64,000 nt of DNA, from assembly GCA_013298695.1 (NCBI GenBank), contig JAAFIS010000009.1, positions 62,001 to 126,000 of the forward strand. Reading direction: 5' to 3'. Of the stretch, positions 8,571 through 17,563 are shown piece after piece (position 1 is the first letter of the stretch; every line of letters begins with the position of its first letter). Made by a program: the position numbers and the translations under genes. This DNA comes from Betaproteobacteria bacterium. GTDB taxonomy: Bacteria > Pseudomonadota > Gammaproteobacteria > Burkholderiales > Casimicrobiaceae. The notes beneath the pieces are model-generated. The model was not told the DNA's origin. It searched no databases and saw only the letters and a program-made list of their open reading frames with translations.

Positions 8571-10256
8571 TCATTTAGCGTGTTCTTTCTCTTGAAGCGC
8601 GCGCCACATCAATTTCCCGCTAGCGTTTTTCGGCAACGCCTCCACAAACTCGATGATGCGTGGCGCTTTGTATGCCGCCATGTTCTCGTGGGCCCAGGCG
8701 ACAACACTCTCCGCAGTCGTTGCTTTCGCATTGGCGCGCAGCACGATCACCGCTTTTACCGTTTCGCCGCGATAGGCATCCCGCGCCGCGATGACGCAGG
8801 CTTCCTGAATCGCCGGATGGCGATACAGCAGCGCCTCCACTTCTGCCGGCCACACTTTAAAACCGCTCGCGTTGATCATGCGTTTCAGGCGATCCTGCAA
8901 AAAGAAGTAACCCTCTTCATCGATGCGACCGATGTCTCCAGTGCGAAAAAACGATTCGCCTTCAAAGCTAATAAACGCATCAAGTGTTGCGGCATCGTTT
9001 CGCCAATAGCCTTTGAATAGCTGTGGCCCGCGCACGATGATTTCACCGGCTTCGCCAATGTCGCATTCTTCAAACGTGTCGGGATTCACAACACGCGCTT
9101 CGGTGCTCATATAGGGCACGCCAAGGCACTGCTGCTTCGGCGCATCGGGCGGGTTGGAGTGCGACGGCGCGGCTGTTTCGGTCAGTCCGTAGCCTTCGAC
9201 GAATCGCAATCCAAATTGCTTGAACAATTTTTCCGCGACTGGCTGCGGCATTGCCGCGCCGCCCCCACCGATGTAATTGATGCTGGTTAAATCAAAACGA
9301 TCAACGTTCGGGCTCGCCAGCAAATCAACGATCATGGTTGGGATCATTGTCCAACTCGTAACTTTGTGTTTTGAGATTAGGGCGCCCGCCAGCTCGCGAT
9401 CCCAGCGCGGCATCAGAATTGCTTTTGAGCCGAGATAAATCGGCGCGTGCAGCCCGTAGAGCATGCCCGTGATGTGAAACATCGGCACAACGGAAAGGCT
9501 CACCGACTCATGAGTCGCGTTGCTCCATGCGGCACCGCTCACCACGTTATGCATCAGCGTTCGGTGCGTGTGCATGCAGCCTTTGGGCAACCCCGTAGTT
9601 CCCGAGGTGTAGGGGAGCACGGCAAGATCGTCGGCAACACCCGCGCTGGTCGGCGCTGGTGTTGATGCCTCAATCGCGTCGCGCCAAATCGTTGCATAGC
9701 TCGGGAGCGCAGTATCGGGAATCGCCGCAAGCCACGCGTGCCAAGCGGCGGGCGCGATTTGAATATCGTCGAAATAATCGCTGTACGCGCTGACAAGCAC
9801 GTGCTGCAATCGCTCATCGGGGGGAAGTGTGTCGTTCGCTGCAAACCATTCGTGTGCGATGTCGCCGGCGACGATTGCGACACGCGCTTGTGGATCGCGG
9901 ATGTAGTGCGCAATTTCAGCCGCCTTGTTCATCGCGTTCACCGGCACGACTACTGCGTCGCAGCGCAAAATCGCGTAGTAGGCGATAACGAATTGCGGCG
10001 AGTTCTGAAAACTAATCGGTACACGATCGCCTTTGCGCACGCCTGCCACGTGATGCAGCCAGCCCGCAACCGCCTCGACGTGTTCGAATAGCGCTTGATA
10101 CGTGATGCTGCGATCAAAAAAAACGTACGCGACGTGGTCTCCATAGCGCTCTCGATTCACCGCTAAGTTCTTCCACAGCGTGGTGTTCGGCGGTGTCATG
10201 CGTCGTGGCAAACGCGTCGGCCACACTTCAAAATGTTTATCGCGAATCGGTTTCAT
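8571..10256 (-). CDS. Long-chain acyl-CoA synthetase-like AMP-dependent ligase
   Basis: 561 residues from ATG 10256 (the frame extends to 10280 with another ATG; no clear ribosome site decides). This is an ANL-superfamily enzyme: it adenylates a carboxylic acid with ATP and transfers it to CoA. Motifs in order are the P-loop-like Y-T-S-G-T-T-G-L-P-K-G, G-Y-G-L-T-E-T, the Y-F-F-L-Q-D-R-L-K-R-M hinge region, and the C-terminal K-N-A-S-G-K-L lysine motif. The architecture is complete. Similarity in style is to medium/long-chain fatty acyl-CoA ligases, but chain length or an aromatic substrate cannot be resolved. It stands alone, flanked by repeat-rich spacers on both sides. Confidence 0.9.
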   Translation of the reverse strand: MKPIRDKHFEVWPTRLPRRMTPPNTTLWKNLAVNRERYGDHVAYVFFDRSITYQALFEHVEAVAGWLHHVAGVRKGDRVPISFQNSPQFVIAYYAILRCDAVVVPVNAMNKAAEIAHYIRDPQARVAIVAGDIAHEWFAANDTLPPDERLQHVLVSAYSDYFDDIQIAPAAWHAWLAAIPDTALPSYATIWRDAIEASTPAPTSAGVADDLAVLPYTSGTTGLPKGCMHTHRTLMHNVVSGAAWSNATHESVSLSVVPMFHITGMLYGLHAPIYLGSKAILMPRWDRELAGALISKHKVTSWTMIPTMIVDLLASPNVDRFDLTSINYIGGGGAAMPQPVAEKLFKQFGLRFVEGYGLTETAAPSHSNPPDAPKQQCLGVPYMSTEARVVNPDTFEECDIGEAGEIIVRGPQLFKGYWRNDAATLDAFISFEGESFFRTGDIGRIDEEGYFFLQDRLKRMINASGFKVWPAEVEALLYRHPAIQEACVIAARDAYRGETVKAVIVLRANAKATTAESVVAWAHENMAAYKAPRIIEFVEALPKNASGKLMWRALQEKEHAK

Positions 10257-10587
10257 AGCGTGAGCGTTATAGCGCATCAATACGCGGAGCTTGTACGATT
10301 GCGCACGGCGCAGCTTCGCGGATCAGTCGGTAGATCGCGCTCATTGCACGACTCACAAATCGCGTGACGTCGTATGCCAGCATGATCTAGTATTTAGTGT
10401 TTCTAAGTTTAAGAAATTGTCACCTGAGCCAATATATAATTGGGGCCAAGCTCATTAATAGACAATTTAGATATACATTCAAATTGCGCGCATAGCCCAA
10501 TTAAAAAGCGCGAAATGCGTTAAAGCTGATACGAATTTGTGCAACCCACGCCACAACCCCTAACGCCCTGAGTAAACGTCACTCCTA
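10257..10587. repeat. Repeat-bearing spacer upstream of GNAT gene
   Basis: TAATTGGGGC (10438-10447) and GCCCAATTA (10495-10503) form another inverted pair of the recurrent 9-mer. The part at 10495-10547 loosely matches 8501-8557. TATAAT occurs at 10435-10440, but no -35 element at proper spacing was found. No coding sequence was seen. Confidence 0.5.
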
Positions 10588-11145
10588 ATGAATAAGCAAT
10601 CATTGACCGCGGCACCGCGAGAATTCTCGACTGCGCGTTGCACAGTCAAATCGTCGACTACCGATCTTGTTGACGTACGCGTTGCGTGGGCCCAATCAAC
10701 GGCGCACATGCTCGATTTCACGCCCAACTGGCGTCGCTCAACGGATCCTGCTGTCGCGCTGCGCAGCCTCGAAAGTGAAGTTGCCGCAATAGCGCAAGGT
10801 GAAGAATTGGTGTTTAACGTGTTCGAAACTGCGACCCAAGCGCATGTCGGTCGCATCGATTTACACAGCTGGGATTTCGATGCGCCGCGTTGTGAAATCG
10901 GCTACATGGCCGACGCGCGCACCTGCGGGCGCGGGCTGCTGCTCGAAGCCGCGCGCGGCTGCGTCGAGCTCGCGTTTTCGATGGGCGTGGTTCGCGTTCA
11001 AGCGCTCAGCGACACGCGAAATCTGCGCTCCGCACACTTCGCGAAATTACTCGGCATGCAGGAAGAGGGCGTGCTGCGCGCTTATGGCAGAGATCATGAA
11101 GGCGCGCTCTACGACGAGCGCGTTCTCTCCATCATTCGCAGTTGA
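10588..11145 (+). CDS. GNAT family N-acetyltransferase (RimJ/RimL-like)
   Basis: 185 residues. The central-to-C-terminal part has the layout of a GNAT acetyltransferase: C-E-I-G-Y, then R-T-C-G-R-G-L-L-L-E-A (the acetyl-CoA loop, Q/R-x-x-G-x-G/A type) and A-H-F-A-K-L-L-G-M-Q-E-E-G near the end. The last resembles the N-x-x-S-x-x-x-x-x-K-x-G-F region of RimJ-type enzymes. These transfer acetyl from acetyl-CoA to amines, often protein N-termini. The substrate is unknown. It is convergent with the following minus-strand gene after 12 bases. Confidence 0.82.
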   Translation: MNKQSLTAAPREFSTARCTVKSSTTDLVDVRVAWAQSTAHMLDFTPNWRRSTDPAVALRSLESEVAAIAQGEELVFNVFETATQAHVGRIDLHSWDFDAPRCEIGYMADARTCGRGLLLEAARGCVELAFSMGVVRVQALSDTRNLRSAHFAKLLGMQEEGVLRAYGRDHEGALYDERVLSIIRS

Positions 11146-11157
11146 TGCAACGCAAAG

Positions 11158-12015
11158 TTACGGCGCTTTACACGCCCCCGGGCTGCCGGCCGCAATTGGA
11201 TTTTCAAACTCGCCCGAGCTTACGGCTTTGCCATCAAAAAACTTCGGAATTTGACCGGCGTTTCCAAACTTTGGGTCGCCTCTGCGTCGCTCATTCAAAA
11301 GACGAACGATGTTCCATTCGTCGTGCGCGCCGTTACTGAACGACACTGATGCACGCAGCGCGTAGTAATTGCGAAAACTATTTTTCGTGACGCGGCCGCG
11401 CTCAACTTCGCGCTTCAAACTTGCGTCTTCCGCAAAGCGTTTGTCGAAATACTTGGCGATAGTTTCCATGTCACCTTGACCGGTTAAACCGAAAAACGCG
11501 GCGAAATCGGACGGCCCCGCGAAGTAGACAAAATCAAAATCTTCACCGAGTCCACTCGCGCCTTCCAAAACGCGCGTCCACATCAGCATGTATTCGCCGT
11601 GCCCGCCGCGCGCACCGGACGGCGCGCTCAAATCGGCTTCTTTCATCGCGGGGTTGAGCACCCAAACTTGATCTTTCCCAAAACGCTCTTCGATGCGTAG
11701 CTTTGCGCGACCCGAAACCTCTACGTTCACGCCGAAATACCCGCCGCCGGTAGTAGACAGCGGCACGCTGAAATAACCAATCGCCTTGCCGCTTGCTTTT
11801 TCGGCGGCGATCATGGCTCGCAGAGCTTTCACCTTTTCGTCGATGATTGGCAAAAATTCATCGTTAACGCAGTAGCAAACTTTGATCTGCGTGCATTGTG
11901 TGTTTTGCACCACACGCGGCACGCTGGTTTGCGCCGACGCAATCGTGCCTGAAAACATGAGCGCGAGTAGAACCGCGCGGACTCCGAAAAACGCGGTTTG
12001 TGCGAGGTAATTCAT
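11158..12015 (-). CDS. Secreted protein of unknown function, Cys-containing N-terminus
   Basis: 285 residues from ATG 12015; the frame is open to 12177, but only the ATG at 12015 gives a signal peptide (N-Y-L-A-Q, hydrophobic core, A-S-A-Q). The mature protein begins with a cysteine cluster, C-T-Q-I-K-V-C-Y-C, followed by V-N-D-E-F-L-P-I-I-D. I do not recognise a family. A Y-F-S-V-P-L-S-T-T-G-G-G-Y segment and D-F-V-Y-F-A-G-P-S-D stand out but match no motif I know. No membrane helix follows the signal, so it is probably periplasmic or secreted. Confidence 0.7.
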   Translation of the reverse strand: MNYLAQTAFFGVRAVLLALMFSGTIASAQTSVPRVVQNTQCTQIKVCYCVNDEFLPIIDEKVKALRAMIAAEKASGKAIGYFSVPLSTTGGGYFGVNVEVSGRAKLRIEERFGKDQVWVLNPAMKEADLSAPSGARGGHGEYMLMWTRVLEGASGLGEDFDFVYFAGPSDFAAFFGLTGQGDMETIAKYFDKRFAEDASLKREVERGRVTKNSFRNYYALRASVSFSNGAHDEWNIVRLLNERRRGDPKFGNAGQIPKFFDGKAVSSGEFENPIAAGSPGACKAP

Positions 12016-12217
12016 TGATATCACGACGTATTTCCTATGATGGTTGACTGAGATATTGCGGGCTTGGCTGTGTTGGCGAATGCGCTCGAAAGGTGGATGC
12101 AAAAAACACCCTCCCAAATTGGGGAGCTTTCCAATTGTGTGCAGCTCAATAGACTCCAATCCATAAGCAAAGACCACGCCGCACCCACGCGGCGGGCATT
12201 TCGAGGGTTACAGAATC

Positions 12218-12805
12218 ATGGCAGCAGTACAAATGTCAGTAGCATATGACCTCTTTCGTGACTTTGGTGTGGCGAATCAGGTGGCAGATTTCCCGGTCTA
12301 TCGAAAAACGCTGAGCGGCTATCGAGAGATAGAAGCGCGGAATGTTGTTTCGCGCGCGGAACTGCGTCGATTGCTCGTATTGATTGATGGTCACCGCGAC
12401 CTGCGCGCTCTTGGCGCATGTTTTCGTGCCGGTGAGCTCGTCGCTTTGATTAAAGAACTCGAGGCTCTTGGCCTTGTTGAATCGACTTCAGCTTCACCAA
12501 GTTTTGACTCGTCTGCACTGGGCGACGCGAGCAGTTTCACCTCAAATCTATCAGCGCCGGAATTCGCGGCTACCCGCGCCGCAGCAAGGGAAAGCGCAGA
12601 AGCGCTGCTTGGGATGGGTTTCGCGGTCTATGCATCGCGATTTGATAGCTGCACCGATTCGGGCGAGCTGCGCCGCGTTGTGAGCGATGTGAAATCAAAA
12701 CTACTCGCGTCGTACGGGCAAGATGCTGCAACGCTCTACATCGAGTGTGTGCGTGACGCGGCTGAACAGGCTCGCATCGCTACACGTTCAGCGCCAGTTC
12801 ACTAG
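12218..12805 (+). CDS. Unknown protein, tandem paralogue 1
   Basis: 195 residues, ATG with GAGGG about 10 bases upstream. No signal peptide or membrane helix, so probably cytoplasmic. Residues 45-85 read like a winged-helix or helix-turn-helix bundle: R-A-E-L-R-R-L-L-V-L-I-D-G-H, then E-L-E-A-L-G-L-V-E. A low-complexity Ser-rich linker follows, then a C-terminal helical block with S-A-E-A-L-L-G-M-G-F. The same order is found in the next gene (12861-13427), so the two are duplicates. The function is unknown. A regulatory or adaptor role is only a guess from the predicted fold. Confidence 0.72.
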   Translation: MAAVQMSVAYDLFRDFGVANQVADFPVYRKTLSGYREIEARNVVSRAELRRLLVLIDGHRDLRALGACFRAGELVALIKELEALGLVESTSASPSFDSSALGDASSFTSNLSAPEFAATRAAARESAEALLGMGFAVYASRFDSCTDSGELRRVVSDVKSKLLASYGQDAATLYIECVRDAAEQARIATRSAPVH

Positions 12806-12860
12806 TCCACCCCACATTTTCCACTGTTAAACGCTACTTTTTGCGAGGAAGACTGCTGCC

Positions 12861-13427
12861 ATGCAAACCGCCGTTTTGGAAACGCCACGTACTGCACCTG
12901 TGCTCAATAAATCCCTTCGCGTGCATCGCCTTGAGGTCGACGATGTCATGTTCCGGCGCACAATTGTGGGCCACCATGAACACGTTCACCGCCAAGCTGT
13001 CGCGCGCCCTGAACTGCTGCGACTTCTCGATGCGATTGATCATGGTCAAACACTTGAAGACTTATCGGGAATCGTTCGCGCCAATGAGATCGCGGATCTT
13101 CTCAACGAGTTGCTCGCGCTCGGATGCATTGAGCCCGTGTCGCTCGCCTACTGTGACCTCCCGGATCCGGGGCTACAGGTGCTTCAATCGAATGTGAACT
13201 ACCCGCCGCGTGATTTCGAGGCGCTGCGTCGCACGGTACTCAATAGCGCGACAGAATTGCTCGGCCAGGGCGTCGTTCAATATCTCGAGTCGATTTATTC
13301 CTGTGCTGATTCGGTGCAGCTGCGCGCAACGATTGATCAAATCATGAACCACATCAGAACTGAATGTGGTGAAGCATCCGTGCAACTTTTTGTGCAGTCG
13401 GTGCGCGCGGTGGCCCGGCAAAACTAG
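12861..13427 (+). CDS. Unknown protein, tandem paralogue 2
   Basis: 188 residues, starting 55 bases after paralogue 1 with GAGGA about 10 bases upstream of ATG. It matches paralogue 1 in two blocks. The first is R-P-E-L-L-R-L-L-D-A-I-D-H-G with L-N-E-L-L-A-L-G-C-I-E; the second is S-A-T-E-L-L-G-Q-G-V and C-A-D-S-V-Q-L-R-A. The middle has diverged. No export signal was seen. The pair is probably one operon. Functional class is not recognised. Confidence 0.72.
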   Translation: MQTAVLETPRTAPVLNKSLRVHRLEVDDVMFRRTIVGHHEHVHRQAVARPELLRLLDAIDHGQTLEDLSGIVRANEIADLLNELLALGCIEPVSLAYCDLPDPGLQVLQSNVNYPPRDFEALRRTVLNSATELLGQGVVQYLESIYSCADSVQLRATIDQIMNHIRTECGEASVQLFVQSVRAVARQN

Positions 13428-13495
13428 CGCCCGGAAACGGTTTGTGTGCGGCTGCGTTTCATGCAGCTTCGCACTTCCGCACAAACTGAGCTTGC

Positions 13496-14011
13496 TTAGC
13501 GCGGCGCAAGTGTGAGCTTTTTGTGTATGCGTTTGAACACGTGACCTTGTGCGTGCGGATCGCCGTCTTCGACGAGGTAAGTTTCGAATCCCATCCTGCT
13601 GTAGTACGCCAGACCGCTCGCATTGTCGGCGCGGATTGAGGCGTTGATCGTTGTAAATCCAAGTCGTATCGCCGCTGCGCGCGCGTGCGGGAATAGCGAG
13701 CTACCGACGCCTGATTGATGACGCGACCGACTGGCAAAGGTTGCGATGTCGACCCACCCAACAGGCAGGTTGCCATAGGTGCTCAGCGACTGGAAGCCTA
13801 CGATTGTGCCGTCGGAATCGACCGCCACGAAACAGGAAACCACGCTCTCGCCAGAAATAAACCAATCGCGCATTTCGTCGGGCGACAACTCAGTGGTAAT
13901 CGCCGTCGTTCCGCCGACGCGAATGATTTCGTTGAGCAGCGCGCGCATGCCTTCGGTGTCGGCGGGGTGGGCAGCCCGAATAGCAAGCTGGGCGTTCAAT
14001 GTTTTCATCAT
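13496..14011 (-). CDS. GNAT family N-acetyltransferase
   Basis: About 171 residues from ATG 14011 (or the adjacent ATG 14008); the open frame reaches 14071 but would overlap vapC. It opens L-A-I-R-A-A-H-P-A-D-T-E-G-M-R, as acetyltransferases of the phosphinothricin/Pat type often do. It has V-G-S-S-L-F-P-H-A-R-A-A-A-I-R-L-G-F and N-A-S-G-L-A-Y-Y-S-R-M-G-F-E, the acetyl-CoA-binding and C-terminal signatures of the fold. The substrate is unknown. It lies 13 bases downstream of vapC and could be read through from that operon. Confidence 0.85.
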   Translation of the reverse strand: MMKTLNAQLAIRAAHPADTEGMRALLNEIIRVGGTTAITTELSPDEMRDWFISGESVVSCFVAVDSDGTIVGFQSLSTYGNLPVGWVDIATFASRSRHQSGVGSSLFPHARAAAIRLGFTTINASIRADNASGLAYYSRMGFETYLVEDGDPHAQGHVFKRIHKKLTLAPR

Positions 14012-14024
14012 TGCTGTGACCTTG

Positions 14025-14423
14025 CTAAGGCGCAACACAACCCGCAAGATGGCTTTGGGCTCGCTTGTCAAAGCTCATCATGCCGGTGCAGCCGTGAACT
14101 ACGTAGAGCGAATGAAACAAGCATTCAGCAAAATCCACATTCTTTGCTTCGTAGCTTTCGAGCGCCCACTCAACTGCGGTTTCATCGATGATCTCGACAT
14201 CGTGCAATTCGAGCAGTCCGCGCAACAACGCGACAGTTGACTGTTTGTTCGCGCCTTCACGCGAGCGGAGCACCCATTCCAATTCCAGAAACATCGGCGC
14301 GCATATCGCAAGGCGCTCCCCTGCGGCAACGGCACGTCTTATGGCTTTTCGCGCAGCAGGTGATTGCGTCGCATCATCGTCAAGCAGAAATCGCGCGAGA
14401 ACGTTGGTATCAAGCCCAGTCAT
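14025..14423 (-). CDS. VapC-type PIN-domain toxin
   Basis: 132 residues, the normal size for VapC. The family acts as Mg-dependent RNases that cut tRNA or rRNA. Acidic PIN residues are visible: D-T-N-V-L at the N-terminus (Asp 5), F-L-E-L-E-W in the first third, and D-F-A-E-C-L followed by F-D-K-R-A near the C-terminus. The gene overlaps the antitoxin by 4 bases (ATGA), a classic toxin-antitoxin arrangement that couples their translation. The target RNA cannot be predicted. Confidence 0.9.
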   Translation of the reverse strand: MTGLDTNVLARFLLDDDATQSPAARKAIRRAVAAGERLAICAPMFLELEWVLRSREGANKQSTVALLRGLLELHDVEIIDETAVEWALESYEAKNVDFAECLFHSLYVVHGCTGMMSFDKRAQSHLAGCVAP

Positions 14424-14635
14424 TTTTTCGCTTTAGCGCTGCGCCCTTTGTTGGTCGCGGGCAGTTTCCACGCTCCCGCGAGATCAACGATGCTTTTCGT
14501 TTTCGCGCGCATGATCACCGTGCGATCAGGAAGCAACGTGAAATTAAGTTCGTCAGACGCTTGCAAACCCAACGCATCCCGAATGTCTTTGGGAATCGTC
14601 GTTTGGCCTTTGCTGGTGAGGGTGGCGGAGGACAT
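14420..14635 (-). CDS. VapB-type antitoxin, AbrB/SpoVT-like
   Basis: 71 residues. The N-terminal half is a swapped-hairpin AbrB domain: T-L-T-S-K-G-Q-T-T-I-P-K-D-I-R-D-A-L-G. The basic C-terminal tail (K-G-R-S-A-K-A-K-K) would contact the toxin or DNA. Such antitoxins neutralise the PIN toxin and, as a complex, repress their own promoter, which would lie just upstream of 14635. It is first in the two-gene operon and overlaps vapC by 4 bases. Confidence 0.9.
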   Translation of the reverse strand: MSSATLTSKGQTTIPKDIRDALGLQASDELNFTLLPDRTVIMRAKTKSIVDLAGAWKLPATNKGRSAKAKK

Positions 14636-14725
14636 GGTATTCCTTACGGTTTCAGATTACGTAAGGATTATACGAGGCGAGTTGTACGTCGTAGCCCGTA
14701 GCCCGAATGTGACCATCCGATGCCC

Positions 14726-14756
14726 CGTTCGTGGTGAGCTTGTCGAACCACGAACG
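14726..14756. repeat. 10-base inverted repeat
   Basis: CGTTCGTGGT (14726-14735) and ACCACGAACG (14747-14756) are perfect arms around an 11-base centre GAGCTTGTCGA. The type is common as a dispersed palindrome in related genomes. A related sequence (GTTCGACGGGCTCACCATGAAC) occurs in the tandem repeat near 36296. Confidence 0.65.
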
Positions 14757-14796
14757 CCGCGTTGCAGTGAAACGGAATCGAGGCATTTATCGGCAT

Positions 14797-14936
14797 CCCT
14801 CTCCCTCTGGGAGAGGTGGCGGAGCAGCCGCCGGTGAGGGAGGTCGCTTTTCTCGTCTTCGCAAAACACACTGCATTTCGAACCGCTTTTTCCCTCACCC
14901 AACGCTCCGCGTTGACCTCTCCCAGAGGGAGAGGAT
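14797..14936. repeat. Two facing copies of a CCTCTCCC/GGGAGAGG element
   Basis: One copy at about 14797-14845 contains CCTCTCCCTCTGGGAGAGG. An inverted copy at about 14887-14936 has CCTCTCCCAGAGGGAGAGG. Both have a GGTGAGGGA or TCCCTCACC neighbour, so the two form a large inverted repeat around about 40 bases of unique DNA. With the element at 14726 it fills the vapB-NYN gap, and no gene was seen there. Confidence 0.6.
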
Positions 14937-14991
14937 AGGTCTTGCGCTTCGCGCGTATTGGTTACTAGCTGCAATGAGATTGCACCCTGCA

Positions 14992-15720
14992 TTACCCGGT
15001 TTTTTTTAGGCGCACCGCGACCGACGAAGTGCCATTCTCATTTTTCTTCTCTATCACTTCCAAAAACTTCTGTGCACGGACGAGTTCGCCGAGCTTCGCA
15101 TGCCCATAATTTCGAGGATCAAAGGCGGGGTCGTTTTTCTGCAGCATCTGACCAACGCCTCCTAAGTGCGCCCAGCCGTCTTCTTGAGAGGTAGCGGTGA
15201 TTGCTTCTACCAATTGCGGCCGAAGTTTCGGCAACGCAGGCGCGTTTATCTGCGCTTGCTGAATCTCCTGCGCACTTGTACTTCCCAGTACCGACGTGTA
15301 AACGAATTTATCGCAAGCCGCTACGAACGGAGTCGGCGTTTCGGGGCGACCGAATCCATATACGAGTTGCCCCGACTCACGAAGTCGCGTGGCTAACCGG
15401 GTGAAGTCACTATCGGACGAAACGATGCAAAAGCCATCGAAGTTGCCCGAGTAGAGCAAATCCATCGCATCGATGATCAATGCAGAGTCCGTCGCGTTTT
15501 TTCCTGTTGTGTACCGAAACTGCTGAATTGGTTGTACAGCAAGTTTGAGAAGCGTCTCTTTCCACTGCGTCAAATTTGTTGTCGTCCAATCTCCGTAGGC
15601 GCGACGAACTGTCGCGCTTCCGTAACGGGCTATCTCCGCGAAAAGCGCTTCGGCTAACGATGCTTGCGCATTGTCGGCGTCAATGAGCACGGCAAGTCTC
15701 TCGCGCTTATTCGCTTCCAT
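14992..15720 (-). CDS. NYN domain protein with C-terminal OST-HTH/LOTUS-like domain
   Basis: 242 residues. The first 160 form a NYN (LabA/PIN-like) nuclease domain: L-A-V-L-I-D-A-D-N-A, then D-S-A-L-I-I-D-A-M-D-L-L, then S-S-D-S-D-F-T-R-L. The spaced aspartates fit a metal-dependent RNase site. The C-terminal part (about 170-242) has L-V-E-A-I-T, G-W-A-H-L-G-G-V-G-Q-M-L and F-D-P-R-N-Y-G-H-A-K-L-G-E-L, typical of OST-HTH/LOTUS RNA-binding domains. NYN plus OST-HTH is a known bacterial combination. The substrate is unknown. It sits 11 bases downstream of aspS on the same strand and may be co-transcribed. Confidence 0.9.
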   Translation of the reverse strand: MEANKRERLAVLIDADNAQASLAEALFAEIARYGSATVRRAYGDWTTTNLTQWKETLLKLAVQPIQQFRYTTGKNATDSALIIDAMDLLYSGNFDGFCIVSSDSDFTRLATRLRESGQLVYGFGRPETPTPFVAACDKFVYTSVLGSTSAQEIQQAQINAPALPKLRPQLVEAITATSQEDGWAHLGGVGQMLQKNDPAFDPRNYGHAKLGELVRAQKFLEVIEKKNENGTSSVAVRLKKTG

Positions 15721-15731
15721 TTGCTTGGATC

Positions 15732-17522
15732 CTAGATCGACGGTTGCACATTCCGCAACTTAACATGCAACTCCCTAAGTTGCTTTTCCGTAACAGGCGT
15801 CGGCGCATCCACCATCAAATCCTGTCCGCGCTGCGTTTTCGGGAACGCGATCACGTCGCGGATCGATTCGGCTTCGCACATCATGGTGACGATGCGGTCT
15901 AAGCCGAAGGCGATGCCGGCGTGCGGCGGTGCGCCGTATTGCAGGGCGTCGAGCAGGAAGCCGAATTTGGCGCGTTGATCTTCTTCGCTGATGCCGAGCG
16001 TGGCGAATTGTTTGGCTTGCAGTTCGGGGCGATGAATACGCACTGAGCCACCGCCTAACTCCCAGCCGTTCATGGCGACGTCGTAGGCTTTTGCCAGTAC
16101 CTTTGACGGGTCAGTGTCGAGTAAGTCCCAATGATCGTCTTTCGGCGATGTGAACGGATGGTGCGCAGCGACGTAGCGCTTGTTTTCTTCGTCGTATTCG
16201 TAGCACGGGAAGTCCACGACCCAGCACGGTTTGAAGCCTGCTTCGAAGAAGCCGAGTTCTTTACCGTGTTGCAAGCCGATTTTCGATCGCAATGCGCCGA
16301 TCGCGTCGTTCACTACTTTCTTGCGGTCTGCGCCGAAGAAAATAATGTCGCCGTTTTGCGCACCACTTTTTTCGATGATCGCTTTGATTGAGTCGGGCGT
16401 GAGGAATTTAACGATTGGGCTTTGCAAACCTTCATCGTTTAACTTCGTGACGTCGTTGACCTTAATCCACGCAAGACCCTTCGCGCCGTAGATCGCGACG
16501 AACGTCGTGTATTCATCAATCTCTTTTCGCGAGAGTTTCGCGCCGCCCGGAACACGCAGCGCTACCACGCGACCGTCTTTCATGTCCGCCGCGCCACGGA
16601 AGACTTTGAAATCAACCGTTTTCATCACATCGGTAAGCTCGGTGAATTCAAGTTTCACGCGAAGGTCTGGCTTGTCGCTGCCGTATTTGCCCATCGCTTC
16701 GGCGTAAGGCAGGCGCGGGAATTTAGGCAGATCAACGCCGAGCCCTTTTTTCCATAAGTGCTTGATGAGCTCTTCCATCATGTCTTGCACGTCGAATTCG
16801 GTCATGAAGGACGTTTCGATATCGATCTGCGTGAATTCGGGTTGACGATCAGCGCGCAAATCTTCATCGCGGAAACACTTCACGATTTGATAGTAGCGAT
16901 CAAATCCGGCAACCATCAAGAGCTGTTTGAACAGCTGCGGCGATTGCGGAAGGGCGTAGAACTGACCATCGTGAATCCGCGAAGGCACGAGGAATTCGCG
17001 GGCGCCTTCGGGCGTGCTCTTGTACAAAAAGGGCGTTTCGATATCAACGAAACCGCGCTCGTTCAAAAAATCACGTGCAGCGGCAGACACTTTCGCGCGC
17101 AGCATGATGTTTTTTGCCATTTGCGGACGGCGTAAATCGAGATAGCGATATTTAAGGCGCGTCTCTTCGTTCACGTTGTCTTCGTCCATCATAAACGGCG
17201 GCGTGAGTGCGGCGTTGTAGATTTCGATCTCGTGCGCGAAGACTTCGATTTCTCCAGAAATCATCTCTTTGTTTTCGGTGCCGGAAGGGCGAGCGCGAAC
17301 TTTGCCGATGACTTTGATGCAGAACTCGTTGCGCAGAGTTTCTGCTAGCTTAAACGCGTCGGGTCGATCTGGATCGCACACAATTTGCGCGATGCCCTCG
17401 CGATCACGAAGATCGATGAAGATCACGCCGCCGTGATCGCGGCGACGATGTACCCAGCCGGTGAGGGTGACGATTTGGTCAAGGTGTTGTTTGCTAACTA
17501 AGCCTGTGTAGGTGGTGCGCAT
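15732..17522 (-). CDS. aspS: Aspartate--tRNA ligase
   Basis: 596 residues, the usual bacterial length. The order is an N-terminal OB-fold anticodon-binding domain (opening T-T-Y-T-G-L-V, with [17 protein letters not shown]), the class II core, a GAD insertion and the C-terminal core. Class II motif 2 is [18 protein letters not shown]. Motif 3 is G-I-A-F-G-L-D-R. It charges tRNA-Asp; in bacteria lacking AsnRS the same protein can be non-discriminating, which cannot be decided here. The DUF502 gene lies upstream after a repeat-filled gap. ATG start at 17522. Confidence 0.97.
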   Translation of the reverse strand: MRTTYTGLVSKQHLDQIVTLTGWVHRRRDHGGVIFIDLRDREGIAQIVCDPDRPDAFKLAETLRNEFCIKVIGKVRARPSGTENKEMISGEIEVFAHEIEIYNAALTPPFMMDEDNVNEETRLKYRYLDLRRPQMAKNIMLRAKVSAAARDFLNERGFVDIETPFLYKSTPEGAREFLVPSRIHDGQFYALPQSPQLFKQLLMVAGFDRYYQIVKCFRDEDLRADRQPEFTQIDIETSFMTEFDVQDMMEELIKHLWKKGLGVDLPKFPRLPYAEAMGKYGSDKPDLRVKLEFTELTDVMKTVDFKVFRGAADMKDGRVVALRVPGGAKLSRKEIDEYTTFVAIYGAKGLAWIKVNDVTKLNDEGLQSPIVKFLTPDSIKAIIEKSGAQNGDIIFFGADRKKVVNDAIGALRSKIGLQHGKELGFFEAGFKPCWVVDFPCYEYDEENKRYVAAHHPFTSPKDDHWDLLDTDPSKVLAKAYDVAMNGWELGGGSVRIHRPELQAKQFATLGISEEDQRAKFGFLLDALQYGAPPHAGIAFGLDRIVTMMCEAESIRDVIAFPKTQRGQDLMVDAPTPVTEKQLRELHVKLRNVQPSI

Positions 17523-17563
17523 GATGTCTTCTCTCTAACTTTTTATGCGTGCTTCAAATTTCT

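Noticed and set aside
10417..10440. TTGTCA and TATAAT as a sigma-70 promoter for the GNAT gene
   Set aside because: Spacing is only 12 bases, far from the usual 16 to 18.
13440..13490. Hairpin after the second tandem paralogue as terminator
   Set aside because: The arms pair only imperfectly and no T-run follows.
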